Below are positions 8,736 through 16,469 of a stretch of DNA of 64,000 bases, in pieces. The notes beneath the pieces are model-generated. The model was not told where the DNA came from. It made no database searches and saw only the letters and a list, made by a program, of their open reading frames with translations. The translations under genes were made by a program, and so were the position numbers. The stretch is from assembly GCA_036625225.1 (NCBI GenBank), contig JAZKUF010000001.1:620001-684000 (forward strand), written 5' to 3'. Origin of the DNA: Accumulibacter jenkinsii. GTDB lineage: Bacteria; Pseudomonadota; Gammaproteobacteria; Burkholderiales; Rhodocyclaceae. The stretch's first letter is position 1. The number at the start of each line of letters is the position of its first letter.

Positions 8736-9395
8736 ATGACCAAGAAAATTCTACTGGCCACCGCTGTGGCAGCCGCGATGGCGATGGGTTCGGCGAGCGC
8801 GGCGACGATCTCGTTCAGCGACTCTTTCGGCCCGGCGACCACCAACTGGACTGAAAATCTGACCTTGCAGCAATTCGACACCTCGCTCGGCACCCTGCTG
8901 TCAATCAAATTCGTTTATGGCGGTGGGGTAAGCACCACTTTTAACCTTGAGAGCCTGGATGCTGCAGCCACTATCCTGACCGGTACGTCCAGCGCCATGC
9001 TGGCTTTTGGCGGTCCGATCAGCGATACGCTGAACGCTAGCGGCACGACCGGTCCTCTCGCCGTCACGGCTTTTGACGGGGCCATCGACTTTGGCGGTAC
9101 CTCGGGAGTGGTCGCCGGCCCGATCACGGACACCGACAGCGACATGACCACCCTCTTCAGCGGCTTTGCCCCCTTCCTGGGCCTGGGAACGTACGACATC
9201 AGCGTTGCCGCGACCGGCCTGTCGTCAGCGAGTGGCGCCGGCAATCTCATCTCCCTGATCGGCACCACTGCCTTTGCCAACATCGATGTGATCTACGAGT
9301 ACCGGGTCAACGATGTTCCCGAGCCGGCTTCGATGTTGCTGGTCGGTCGTGTCCTTCCGGCAAGATTGCATGAAATCGCTGGACGTCCTTGGTAA
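8736..9395 (+). CDS. PEP-CTERM (choice-of-anchor E-like) protein, sorting signal truncated by IS insertion
   Basis: A secreted protein with an N-terminal signal peptide (TKKILLATAVAAAMAMGSASA, cleavage after about residue 23) and a beta-rich domain beginning TISFSDSFGPATTNW. It ends with VPEPASMLLVG, the start of a PEP-CTERM signal, but then reads RVLPARLHEIAGRPW from the inserted element instead of the membrane helix and Arg-rich end seen in the paralogue at 12432. The exosortase/archaeosortase-type anchor is therefore lost and the product, if made, would not be sorted normally. The two paralogues align along nearly all of the rest. The ATG at 8736 with AGGA upstream is preferred over an upstream TTG. 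Confidence 0.85.
   Translation: MTKKILLATAVAAAMAMGSASAATISFSDSFGPATTNWTENLTLQQFDTSLGTLLSIKFVYGGGVSTTFNLESLDAAATILTGTSSAMLAFGGPISDTLNASGTTGPLAVTAFDGAIDFGGTSGVVAGPITDTDSDMTTLFSGFAPFLGLGTYDISVAATGLSSASGAGNLISLIGTTAFANIDVIYEYRVNDVPEPASMLLVGRVLPARLHEIAGRPW
9350..9370 (+). repeat. Left terminal inverted repeat of the IS66-type element
   Basis: It begins TGTCCTTCCGGCAA and matches the reverse complement of 12258-12278 at 17 of 21 positions by eye. A further CTGGAC is shared a few bases inward on both sides, with a one-base offset. The G at 9349 also pairs with the C at 12279. Confidence 0.7.
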
Positions 9396-9431
9396 GGTTG
9401 GCTGCGAATTCAACCTGAAGAGGAGCGGCAG

Positions 9432-9860
9432 ATGGACAACCTGGAGAAGGTGGCGGCAGTAGGTTCTGGCGAGAGCCTGGCGGAGGTACGGGAGCGGTTC
9501 AAGGGCTGGCGTGAAACGCGGGGACGCGGGGAGCACATTCCTCGATCGTTGTGGGCGGCGGCGGTTGGCATCGCACGAGAACACGGCCTGCACGTCACCG
9601 CGCGGGAACTCCAGCTGAATTATGAAGGGTTGAAGCGGCGCCAGCAGGGGCAGGCCGGGGGGGCGCTCGGGACCAGGGGAAATGAAACCCGGTTCGTCGA
9701 ATTGACGGTGTCGCCCGCCCAGGAGCCCGTCGCTCAGCGCCTCTGCGAGTGCACGATAGAACTCGAGAACCCACGCGGCGCCAAGATGCGGGTGGAACTC
9801 AATGGCCCGGGCCTGGCCGGTCTCGCCGGCCTGTGCAGCGCCTTCTGGTGCGCCGCATGA
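9432..9860 (+). CDS. IS66-type accessory protein (TnpA-like)
   Basis: A 142-residue protein of the kind that precedes tnpB in some IS66 elements. The N-terminal half has the block RFKGWRETRGRGEHIPRSLWAAAVGIAREHGLHVTARELQLNYEGLKRR, a helix-turn-helix-like DNA-binding region. The C-terminal half is variable. GAGGAG lies seven bases before the ATG. The stop overlaps the start of tnpB (ATGA at 9857-9860), indicating translational coupling. Confidence 0.7.
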   Translation: MDNLEKVAAVGSGESLAEVRERFKGWRETRGRGEHIPRSLWAAAVGIAREHGLHVTARELQLNYEGLKRRQQGQAGGALGTRGNETRFVELTVSPAQEPVAQRLCECTIELENPRGAKMRVELNGPGLAGLAGLCSAFWCAA

Positions 9861-10210
9861 TCCAGATCACGCCGCACATGCGTCTCCTGGTCGCGGTCGA
9901 ACCGATCGATTTTCGGGCCGGCATCGATGGGCTGGCCGGCATCTGCCGGCAGCGCCTGGCGGCCGATCCGTTCAGCGGCGGGCTGTTCATCTTCCGCAAC
10001 CGCGCACGGACAGCGATCAAGATTCTGGTCTACGATGGCCAGGGTTTCTGGCTCTGCCAGAAGCGTCTGTCGAGTGGCCGGTTTGCCTTCTGGCCCGATG
10101 GTACGGCGCCGCTCCAGCCGCTTCAGGCTTGCGAGCTGCAGGTGCTGCTGATGGCCGGCGACCCCACGCGGACCCGCGCGGCGCCGGCCTGGCGCCGCCT
10201 CGCGGCGTAG
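9857..10210 (+). CDS. tnpB: IS66 family accessory protein TnpB
   Basis: A 117-residue protein with the TnpB (Orf2) pattern: RLLVAVEPIDFRAGIDGLAGICRQRL, then ADPFSGGLFIFRNRARTAIKILVYDGQGFWLCQKRLSSGRFAFW. TnpB is required with TnpC for IS66 transposition, though its biochemical role is unclear. The start overlaps the preceding gene's stop. It is convergent with tnpC, whereas tnpC normally follows in the same direction. Confidence 0.88.
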   Translation: MIQITPHMRLLVAVEPIDFRAGIDGLAGICRQRLAADPFSGGLFIFRNRARTAIKILVYDGQGFWLCQKRLSSGRFAFWPDGTAPLQPLQACELQVLLMAGDPTRTRAAPAWRRLAA

Positions 10211-10346
10211 GGTCGCCAGCGCTCAGGTGATTTCAGGAAATTCCTCTACCCGCCAAGCCGAGGAAGCAGGCGGCCACAGGCGGATGCATCTACCCGCTTC
10301 TCCACGATTAGGCAGAATACCGGTACGAGGTTTGTTGGAAATCGCC

Positions 10347-11981
10347 TCAGAGGGCGGCGAGTTGCTGGTGGTAATTCCAGGGCAGCCACTGCGCCGCCTG
10401 GGCCAGCACCTGGCTGACGTTTTTGTGCAAGGCCTGCAGATAGGCGAACGGATTGACCCGACAGAGCTCGCACGTATGGATCAGGCTCATGTAGACATCG
10501 CCCACCTCGGCCCCCTTCGGGGTCTTGTAGAACATCGAATTCTTGCGATGCATGATCGCCCGCTTGAGTGCCCTTTCGGCGAGGTTGTTGTCCAGGGGGG
10601 CGCCGGCCTGGCGTAGAAAGAGCGTCATGCCGTCCCAGTGCTTGCTCAGGTAGGTCAGGGCCTTGCCCAGACTGCTGTGCGGCTCGACGAGCGACTTCGC
10701 GAACTGATCCCCGATCCAGTCACGCATGGCCTGCATCGGCGGGCCGCTGTGTTCCTGGTGGTAGCGCAGGCGCTCGTCGGGCGACATCTTCTGGGCCTGG
10801 CAATGCGCCTCGTGGGCATAGACCTGGGCCAGGGTCTCGATCACATAGCGGCAGTGCTCGGGGAAATGCGGCACCAGATCGACAAAACGGCGGCGGCCAT
10901 GAGCGATGCATTTGCCGATGATCGTCGCGAACTCGCCGACGAAGTTGCTCGCGAGCGCATCGCTCATCTGCATCGGGATTGCCAGCCCCGGCTCCCGCTT
11001 CGCGAGGACCGCCGAGAGGTTCTGCCCGGCGTGGGGGTGACCGGTGAAATACAGCGCCACGTGCTTGCCCTCATCGAGCACGGCGACGATGCTGGAAGTA
11101 TTGATCGCCTTGCGCTTCGCTTCCAGGCTGGCGGCTTCGATCTGCTTCCTCTCGGCGATCAGCGACAGGATCTTCATCGGGGTGTCGTCGCAGTGCAGCA
11201 GATCAGCCTGTCCGGCCTCGCGAATCAGCTCGTCGAAGACGGCGCGCGGCGCCGGTACCGCCTGAGAGAGGATGTCCCACTGCGTCGAATCCGGTAGTGG
11301 CACGTTGAGGCTCGCCTGCAGCCCTTCGATGCGATGGAACGGCATCCCGCTGCCGTAGCGCAACTGGGCGAGCAGGCTCGCACAGCTGGGGTCATATTTC
11401 GACGCGCAGACGCCTTCGGGCAGCGGCGCCACGTAGGTCGTCTCGCACATCCGGCAGCGCAGGGTTTCCAGGCGGTAGATCGTGGCGTCAATCGGTGGCT
11501 GGCCGACCACTTTGACGACGATGCGGGGAGGCGAGGCATAGACCTTGGCCTGGTCGCAGTTCGGGCAGGGATCGCCGGCCTTCAGACCCGGAAGCTTCAC
11601 TTCGATGACCTGCGAATCGACATACTTCGCCGCGCTATTGCGGCCGTGGCCTGGCTTCGGGGGACTCGCTTCGGCGGGCGCGGTCTCTCCGGCCGCGGTC
11701 TCTCCGGGCGCGGCCGCATCCGCAGCGGCGGGTATTTCGTCCGTCTGGGGGAGCGGCTTTAGGAGATGGCGTTTGCTCTCGGTCGGGGCGCCGAACACCA
11801 TCTGTCGAAAACGCGCCAGCGAGAGCTTCGTGTTCTGCAGGGCCTGCATGACGAAGACAAAGGTCGAGAGGATCTGGCTGAGCCGGGCGTACTGCGGGGC
11901 CGGAAACACCGGTTTCGCGAGGGCCAGCAGTTCGTCGATCTGCGCTGGCGTGACATCGACCTGTTCAGGCGGTTTCTTCAT
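10347..11981 (-). CDS. tnpC: IS66 family transposase TnpC
   Basis: A 544-residue DDE-type transposase. It has an N-terminal helical coiled region, an IS66 zinc-finger-like cysteine cluster (CPNC and CRMC, about residues 165-210) and the catalytic core. Candidate acidic residues are the Asp in LLHCDDTPMKIL, the Asp in MQMSDALASN and the Glu in LDNNLAERALKRAI, followed by the C-terminal IS66 tail (VGDVYMSLIHTCELCRVNPFAYL). The frame is intact, so it may be functional. The ATG at 11981 gives the usual N-terminus; no strong ribosome site is seen. About 280 bp without a convincing gene separate it from the right inverted repeat. Confidence 0.9.
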   Translation of the reverse strand: MKKPPEQVDVTPAQIDELLALAKPVFPAPQYARLSQILSTFVFVMQALQNTKLSLARFRQMVFGAPTESKRHLLKPLPQTDEIPAAADAAAPGETAAGETAPAEASPPKPGHGRNSAAKYVDSQVIEVKLPGLKAGDPCPNCDQAKVYASPPRIVVKVVGQPPIDATIYRLETLRCRMCETTYVAPLPEGVCASKYDPSCASLLAQLRYGSGMPFHRIEGLQASLNVPLPDSTQWDILSQAVPAPRAVFDELIREAGQADLLHCDDTPMKILSLIAERKQIEAASLEAKRKAINTSSIVAVLDEGKHVALYFTGHPHAGQNLSAVLAKREPGLAIPMQMSDALASNFVGEFATIIGKCIAHGRRRFVDLVPHFPEHCRYVIETLAQVYAHEAHCQAQKMSPDERLRYHQEHSGPPMQAMRDWIGDQFAKSLVEPHSSLGKALTYLSKHWDGMTLFLRQAGAPLDNNLAERALKRAIMHRKNSMFYKTPKGAEVGDVYMSLIHTCELCRVNPFAYLQALHKNVSQVLAQAAQWLPWNYHQQLAAL

Positions 11982-12257
11982 GCGAGCGCTGATCGCCGCG
12001 GGCGACAGTCCTTGACCCACGGATAGCCCAGGTTCCACCCTTCACACCCCGGCTTCGACCCGGTCTTGCGACTCGACGCCGGATGATCGGCGATCGACGG
12101 GCGGATGAAGACGAGATCGTCTTCGGAAATCTGCCGGTGTCGGTCCCTCGGGGGCGTGTGCATGTGCCGCACCATACCCGATTTGAGCGTGGAACGTCAG
12201 CTGAAAGTGCAAATATTTGATCGCGGGAGGCTTCCGGCGGCCTTGTCCAGGGCGTTT

Positions 12258-12278
12258 TGCAGCTTTGCCGGAGGGACA
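12258..12278 (-). repeat. Right terminal inverted repeat of the IS66-type element
   Basis: Read on the minus strand it begins TGTCCCTCCGGCAA, matching the left end at 9350 (17 of 21). It is the outermost shared sequence before the leader of the second PEP-CTERM gene. Confidence 0.7.
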
Positions 12279-12339
12279 CAGCCCATATCGGGAAGGGTGT
12301 AAAAAGCCCGGGGACTGTTTCCATGGAAGAAAATATTGC

Positions 12340-12356
12340 TGGCACGTAACATGCTT
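12340..12356 (+). promoter_or_regulatory. Sigma-54-type promoter upstream of second PEP-CTERM gene
   Basis: TGGCACGTAACATGCTT has the same TGGCACG-N4-ATGCTT form as the element at 8635, with GG and GC 12 bp apart. The predicted start is near 12366, about 65 nt before the ATG at 12432. Only about 60 bp separate it from the IS end, so any distant activator site may have been displaced. Confidence 0.7.
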
Positions 12357-12431
12357 GTGTCGGCTGGGTGATCTCGACAGCGAGCGCTCACTGAGTTCAA
12401 TCATGCTGATTTATTGACAAAGGGGAAAATA

Positions 12432-13091
12432 ATGGCAAGAAAGATTCTGTTGGCAGCGGCCGTCGCGGCGGCAATGGCGGCCGGTTCGGCGAGCGCAGCA
12501 AGCATTTCATTCAGCGACTCCTTCGGTCTGGCTCCGACCAACTGGAATGAGAATCTGACGCTGCAGCAGTTCGACCCGTCGCTGGGCACCTTGCAGTCGA
12601 TCACCTTGAACTACCGGGGGCAGGTCAGCACCATTTTCCGGCTCGAGAGCCTGGATGCGGCAGCCGCTACCCTGACCGGAACCTCGCAAGCAGATCTGGT
12701 TTTTGGCGGGCCGATCAACAACAGCCTGACGGTGTCCGAGTCTACCGGGCCCATCGGTGTTTCTGCTTTCGACGGAACCATCGACTTTGGCGGCACCTCG
12801 GGGGCCATTGTCGGCCCGACCGTCGGCAACGACAGCGATACAACCGTCCTGAATAGCGGCTTTGCCCCTTACGTTGGTCTGGGCACCTTCGACATCAACG
12901 TCGTCGCGACCGGACTGTCTCTGGCCAGCGGCGCGGGCAACCTCATCTCGCAGATCAACACGCAAGCATTGGCCGAAATCGAGGTCATCTACGAATTTAT
13001 CGAGCCGACCCAGGTTCCCGAGCCGGCTTCGATGCTGCTGGTCGGTCTTGGCCTGCTGGGCATCGGTGCCGCTCGTCGCCGCAGATCCTGA
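12432..13091 (+). CDS. PEP-CTERM sorting-domain protein (choice-of-anchor E-like)
   Basis: An intact 219-residue paralogue of the gene at 8736. It has a signal peptide (ARKILLAAAVAAAMAAGSASA), a beta-rich domain of about 160 residues, and a complete C-terminal PEP-CTERM signal: VPEPASMLLVG, a short hydrophobic helix (LGLLGIGAA) and a final RRRRS. The family is exported by Sec, processed by an exosortase and placed at the cell surface or extracellular matrix, typically in floc- or biofilm-forming, exopolysaccharide-producing bacteria. AGGGG precedes the ATG. A rho-independent terminator follows 25 bp after the stop, so it is a single-gene transcript from the sigma-54-type promoter. Confidence 0.9.
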   Translation: MARKILLAAAVAAAMAAGSASAASISFSDSFGLAPTNWNENLTLQQFDPSLGTLQSITLNYRGQVSTIFRLESLDAAAATLTGTSQADLVFGGPINNSLTVSESTGPIGVSAFDGTIDFGGTSGAIVGPTVGNDSDTTVLNSGFAPYVGLGTFDINVVATGLSLASGAGNLISQINTQALAEIEVIYEFIEPTQVPEPASMLLVGLGLLGIGAARRRRS

Positions 13092-13115
13092 AACAGGACC
13101 CCTGCCCAGGAAAAG

Positions 13116-13138
13116 ACCGCCCATTCGGGCGGTTTTTT
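13116..13138 (+). terminator. Rho-independent terminator after PEP-CTERM gene
   Basis: The stem CCGCCC/GGGCGG with loop ATTC is followed by six T residues, 25 bp after the stop at 13091. Confidence 0.85.
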
Positions 13139-13354
13139 GTTGTCCAGGCAGACCTTGCACGCGCAGGAAACGCGCGAAAAAGAACACTTTCCTGCAACCC
13201 TCCCCGGCGTCTTGCCAAGGCCGCTGCTTGCCGCCCATCCCCCCAGCAGTTACAATCGCCGCCTCGCTTCGCCAAGCGAAAAAGAACCATTCATCCATCT
13301 GGCGCTGGCTCTATCAAACCGGGGCGGCGCCGTTTTCAGGAAAGCGAGTTTGAC

Positions 13355-13624
13355 ATGGCGATTGAAGTTGCGCAAAAAGCGCAAATCATGACCGACTACC
13401 AGCGTGCGGTCGGCGACACCGGTTCTTCCGAGGTCCAGGTAGCCCTCCTGACCGCACGTATCAATGATCTGACCGGTCATTTCAAGGAGCACAAGAAGGA
13501 CAACCACTCGCGGCGCGGTCTGCTGCGCATGGTCAGCCGTCGGCGCAAGCTGTTGGACTATCTGAAACGCACCAACGTGGATTCGTACCGCACCCTGATT
13601 CAGCGTCTCGGCCTGCGCAAATAG
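13355..13624 (+). CDS. rpsO: 30S ribosomal protein S15
   Basis: An 89-residue primary 16S rRNA-binding protein of the small-subunit platform. The conserved core GDTGSSEVQVALLTARIN, the HKKDNHSRRGLLRMVSRRRKLLDYLK block and the ending RLGLRK are all present. The length equals the E. coli protein. AGGAAAG lies upstream of the ATG. It precedes pnp, the usual bacterial order, with a strong hairpin between them. Confidence 0.98.
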   Translation: MAIEVAQKAQIMTDYQRAVGDTGSSEVQVALLTARINDLTGHFKEHKKDNHSRRGLLRMVSRRRKLLDYLKRTNVDSYRTLIQRLGLRK

Positions 13625-13680
13625 GCTGTGCTCTCCGAACCGCCTGGCGGTCGGTGATGCAGGCACGTGGAAAAACCGTC

Positions 13681-13716
13681 AGCGGCCAGCCCATCGCGGG
13701 CTGGGCCGCTGTTTTT
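13681..13716 (+). terminator. Hairpin terminator/attenuator between rpsO and pnp
   Basis: A long stem AGCGGCC-AGCCC/GGGCT-GGGCCGCT around an ATCGC loop is followed by GTTTTTG. Its position between rpsO and pnp suggests partial termination and possibly RNase III-type processing, as known for this operon in E. coli. Confidence 0.75.
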
Positions 13717-13808
13717 GCTGCTGCCGCTTGGTTGGCAAATAGGCGTGTCGATTGAATGCTCTGCCGGAGTCGTGGGCAGGCGCACGCCAGATTATTGAGA
13801 AAGAGACC

Positions 13809-15926
13809 ATGTTTAATATAGTGAAGAAAACCTTCGCCTACGGCGCTCATCAGGTCAGCCTGGAAACCGGCGAAATAGCGCGTCAGGCCGGCGGAGCGGT
13901 GATGGTATCGATGGACGACACCGTCGTCCTGGTGACCGTGGTCGGCAACAAGACCGCCAAACCGGGTCAGGACTTCTTTCCGCTGACCGTCGATTACATC
14001 GAAAAGACCTATGCTGCCGGCCGCATTCCCGGTGGCTTCTTCAAGCGCGAGGGGCGTCCGTCGGAAAAGGAAACGCTGACCTCCCGCCTGATCGACCGGC
14101 CGCTGCGGCCGCTCTTCCCGGAAGGCTTCTACCACGAAGTCCAGATCGTCGCGATGGTGATGTCGCTCAATCCGGAAATCGATCCGGACATTCCGGCGCT
14201 GATCGGCGCCTCGGCGGCGCTGGCGATTTCCGGCATCCCCTTCGATGGACCGATCGGCGCCGCCCGCGTCGGCTACATCGATGGCCAATACGTGCTCAAT
14301 CCAGGCGCCACGCAGCTGGCAGCGAGCCAGCTCAATCTGGTCGTCGCCGGCACTCAGGCGGCCGTGCTGATGGTCGAATCGGAAGCCAAGGAACTGTCCG
14401 AGGAAGTCATGCTCGGCGCCGTGGTTTACGGACACCAGCAGATGCAGGCCGCGATCGACACCATCAACGAACTGGCTGACGAAGCCGGCAAGCCGGAATG
14501 GGACTGGGCGCCGGCAGCCCGCAATGAAGCCGTGCATGGCAAGGTCGATAGCCTGGTCGAGGCCGAGTTGCAGGAAGCTTACCGGATTACCAGCAAGCAG
14601 CTGCGCAGCCAGCGGATCAAGGAGATCACCGCCTATGCGGTCGAAGCCATGAGCCGTGATGACAACGCTCCCGACGCCAACGCCGTCCGCAACATGGTCT
14701 CCGCAGTCGAAGCACGCATCGTTCGCGGCCGCATCCTCGCCGGCGAGCCGCGCATCGACGGTCGCGACACCCGCACCGTGAGGCCGATCGCGATCCGCTC
14801 CGGCGTTCTGCCGCGCGCCCATGGTTCGGCGCTTTTTACCCGTGGCGAAACGCAGGCGATCGTCGTCGCGACGCTCGGTACCGGGCGTGACGAACAGATC
14901 ATCGACGCGCTCTCCGGCGAATACCGTGAGCGCTTCATGCTGCACTACAACTTCCCGCCCTACGCGACTGGCGAATGCGGTCGTGTCGGCACGCCGAAGC
15001 GGCGCGAGGTCGGCCATGGCCGTCTGGCAAAGCGCGCCTTGCTCGGCGTGCTGCCCACCCCGGAAGAGTTTTCCTACACCATTCGCGTCGTTTCCGAGAT
15101 CACCGAGTCCAACGGTTCCAGCTCGATGGCCAGCGTCTGCGGCGCATCGCTCGCCATGATGGATGCCGGCGTGCCGCTCAAGGCGCACGTCGCCGGCATC
15201 GCCATGGGGTTGATCAAGGAAGGCAATCGGGTCGCCGTGCTGACCGACATCCTCGGCGACGAGGATCACCTGGGTGACATGGACTTCAAGGTTGCCGGAA
15301 GCGAGTCGGGCGTCACTGCGTTGCAGATGGACATCAAGATCCAGGGGATCACCAGGGAGATCATGCAGGTCGCCCTGGCGCAGGCGGGAGAAGCTCGTCT
15401 GCACATCCTCAAACAGATGCAGGATTCGATGTCGGCACACCGTAACGAGGTGTCGACCTACGCTCCCCGTTTGTACACGATGAAGATCAACCCCGAGAAG
15501 ATTCGCGACGTGATCGGCAAGGGAGGCGCAGTGATCCGCGCCATTACCGAAGAAACCGGCACGACGATCGACATCAAGGATGATGGCACGATCACCATCG
15601 CCTCGGTCAGCGGTGAATCCGCCGACGCTGCCCGCGCGCGCATCGAGTCGATCACCGCCGACGTCGAAGTCGGCAAGGTCTACGACGGCACCGTTCTCAA
15701 ACTACTCGACTTCGGTGCGATCGTCAGCATTCTGCCCGGACGTGACGGCCTGCTGCACATTTCGCAGATTGCCAACGAACGCGTCAATGCCGTTGCCGAT
15801 TATCTCAAGGAAGGCCAGAAGGTCCGCGTCAAGGTCCTCGAAGCCGACGAGAAGGGTCGCGTGCGGCTGTCGATGAAAGCACTGACCGCAGAAGAAGGGG
15901 GGGCGGTCGCCACGCCAGCGTCTTAG
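13809..15926 (+). CDS. pnp: Polyribonucleotide nucleotidyltransferase (PNPase)
   Basis: A 705-residue phosphorolytic 3'-to-5' exoribonuclease of the degradosome. It has two RNase PH-like domains (about residues 1-210 and 310-540) separated by a helical linker, then a KH domain with the GxxG loop in IGKGGAVIRAI (about residue 565) and an S1 domain (VGKVYDGTVLKLLDFGAIVSILPGRDGLLHISQI, about 620-690). Signature blocks FFPLTVDY, GRIPGGFFKREGRPSEKE and EITESNGSSSMASVCG are present. The ATG at 13809 gives the conserved MFNIVKKTF N-terminus. Length is normal. Confidence 0.97.
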   Translation: MFNIVKKTFAYGAHQVSLETGEIARQAGGAVMVSMDDTVVLVTVVGNKTAKPGQDFFPLTVDYIEKTYAAGRIPGGFFKREGRPSEKETLTSRLIDRPLRPLFPEGFYHEVQIVAMVMSLNPEIDPDIPALIGASAALAISGIPFDGPIGAARVGYIDGQYVLNPGATQLAASQLNLVVAGTQAAVLMVESEAKELSEEVMLGAVVYGHQQMQAAIDTINELADEAGKPEWDWAPAARNEAVHGKVDSLVEAELQEAYRITSKQLRSQRIKEITAYAVEAMSRDDNAPDANAVRNMVSAVEARIVRGRILAGEPRIDGRDTRTVRPIAIRSGVLPRAHGSALFTRGETQAIVVATLGTGRDEQIIDALSGEYRERFMLHYNFPPYATGECGRVGTPKRREVGHGRLAKRALLGVLPTPEEFSYTIRVVSEITESNGSSSMASVCGASLAMMDAGVPLKAHVAGIAMGLIKEGNRVAVLTDILGDEDHLGDMDFKVAGSESGVTALQMDIKIQGITREIMQVALAQAGEARLHILKQMQDSMSAHRNEVSTYAPRLYTMKINPEKIRDVIGKGGAVIRAITEETGTTIDIKDDGTITIASVSGESADAARARIESITADVEVGKVYDGTVLKLLDFGAIVSILPGRDGLLHISQIANERVNAVADYLKEGQKVRVKVLEADEKGRVRLSMKALTAEEGGAVATPAS

Positions 15927-15950
15927 GCAAGACCTGGACTGACTCGAAAA

Positions 15951-15973
15951 AGGACGCCGAGGCGTCCTTTTTT
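15951..15973. terminator. Bidirectional terminator between pnp and dksA
   Basis: AGGACGCC/GGCGTCCT with a two-base loop is flanked by an A tract on the left and a T tract on the right, so it can end both pnp (plus) and dksA (minus). Confidence 0.85.
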
Positions 15974-16010
15974 CTCTCTCCGCAGATCACCCGCTCGGGC
16001 GGCAAGCGGC

Positions 16011-16436
16011 CTATTTGGCGATCTGCTTTTCGCGCACCTCTTCGAGCGTCTTGCAGTCGATGCACAAGGTCGCCGTCGGTCTCGCTTCCAGGCGTTTGAT
16101 CCCGATCTCGACGCCGCAGGCAGCGCAATAACCGTAATCGCCACTGTCGATGCGCGCGATGGTTTCCTCGATCTTCTTGATGAGTTTGCGCTCCCGGTCA
16201 CGGTTGCGCAGTTCGATCGCGATATCGGTTTCCTGGCTCGCACGATCATTGGGATCAGCGAAAACGGTCGCCTCATCCTTCATGGTATGCACGGTGCGCT
16301 CGATGTCTTCCATCAATTGCTGCTTCAGATCTTCCAGGATAGCGCGAAAATGAGCCAGCTGAGCGCTGTTCATGAACTCCTCGCCCGCTTGCGGGGCATA
16401 GGGAGTGAAGTGCTTGTAGAGCAGTTCTTGAGCCAT
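16011..16436 (-). CDS. dksA: RNA polymerase-binding transcription factor DksA
   Basis: A 141-residue coiled-coil factor that inserts into the RNA polymerase secondary channel and acts with ppGpp in the stringent response. The coiled-coil tip motif DxxDxA is present (DPNDRAS, about residues 61-67). The zinc finger is complete: YCAAC, then CIDC 17 residues later. The C-terminal helix ends EEVREKQIAK. The length fits canonical DksA. It is convergent with pnp and shares its terminator. Confidence 0.95.
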   Translation of the reverse strand: MAQELLYKHFTPYAPQAGEEFMNSAQLAHFRAILEDLKQQLMEDIERTVHTMKDEATVFADPNDRASQETDIAIELRNRDRERKLIKKIEETIARIDSGDYGYCAACGVEIGIKRLEARPTATLCIDCKTLEEVREKQIAK

Positions 16437-16469
16437 GATCGAAGACCCTGTTTCCTGTAAAAAATACGA

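Larger units (their letters stand above)
9349..12279. mobile_element. IS66-family element inserted in a PEP-CTERM sorting signal
   Basis: About 2.93 kb bounded by imperfect inverted repeats at 9350-9370 and 12258-12278. The left boundary is exactly where the first PEP-CTERM gene stops matching its paralogue. It contains a small accessory gene and tnpB on the plus strand and a tnpC transposase on the minus strand, an odd convergent arrangement, because IS66 elements usually encode all three in one direction. No 8-bp target duplication is seen (left flank GTCGGTCG, right flank CAGCCCAT), and the sequence to the right does not resume the interrupted gene, so a rearrangement or deletion followed insertion. 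Confidence 0.8.

Noticed and set aside
9342..12287. An 8-bp target-site duplication flanking the IS66 element
   Set aside because: The flanks GTCGGTCG and CAGCCCAT do not match.
12042..12404. Short minus-strand frames between tnpC and the right IS end
   Set aside because: Three overlapping frames of similar length, none with a ribosome site or recognisable motif.
13600..15440. Long minus-strand frames across rpsO-pnp
   Set aside because: Antisense to essential, well-conserved genes; codon-bias artefacts.
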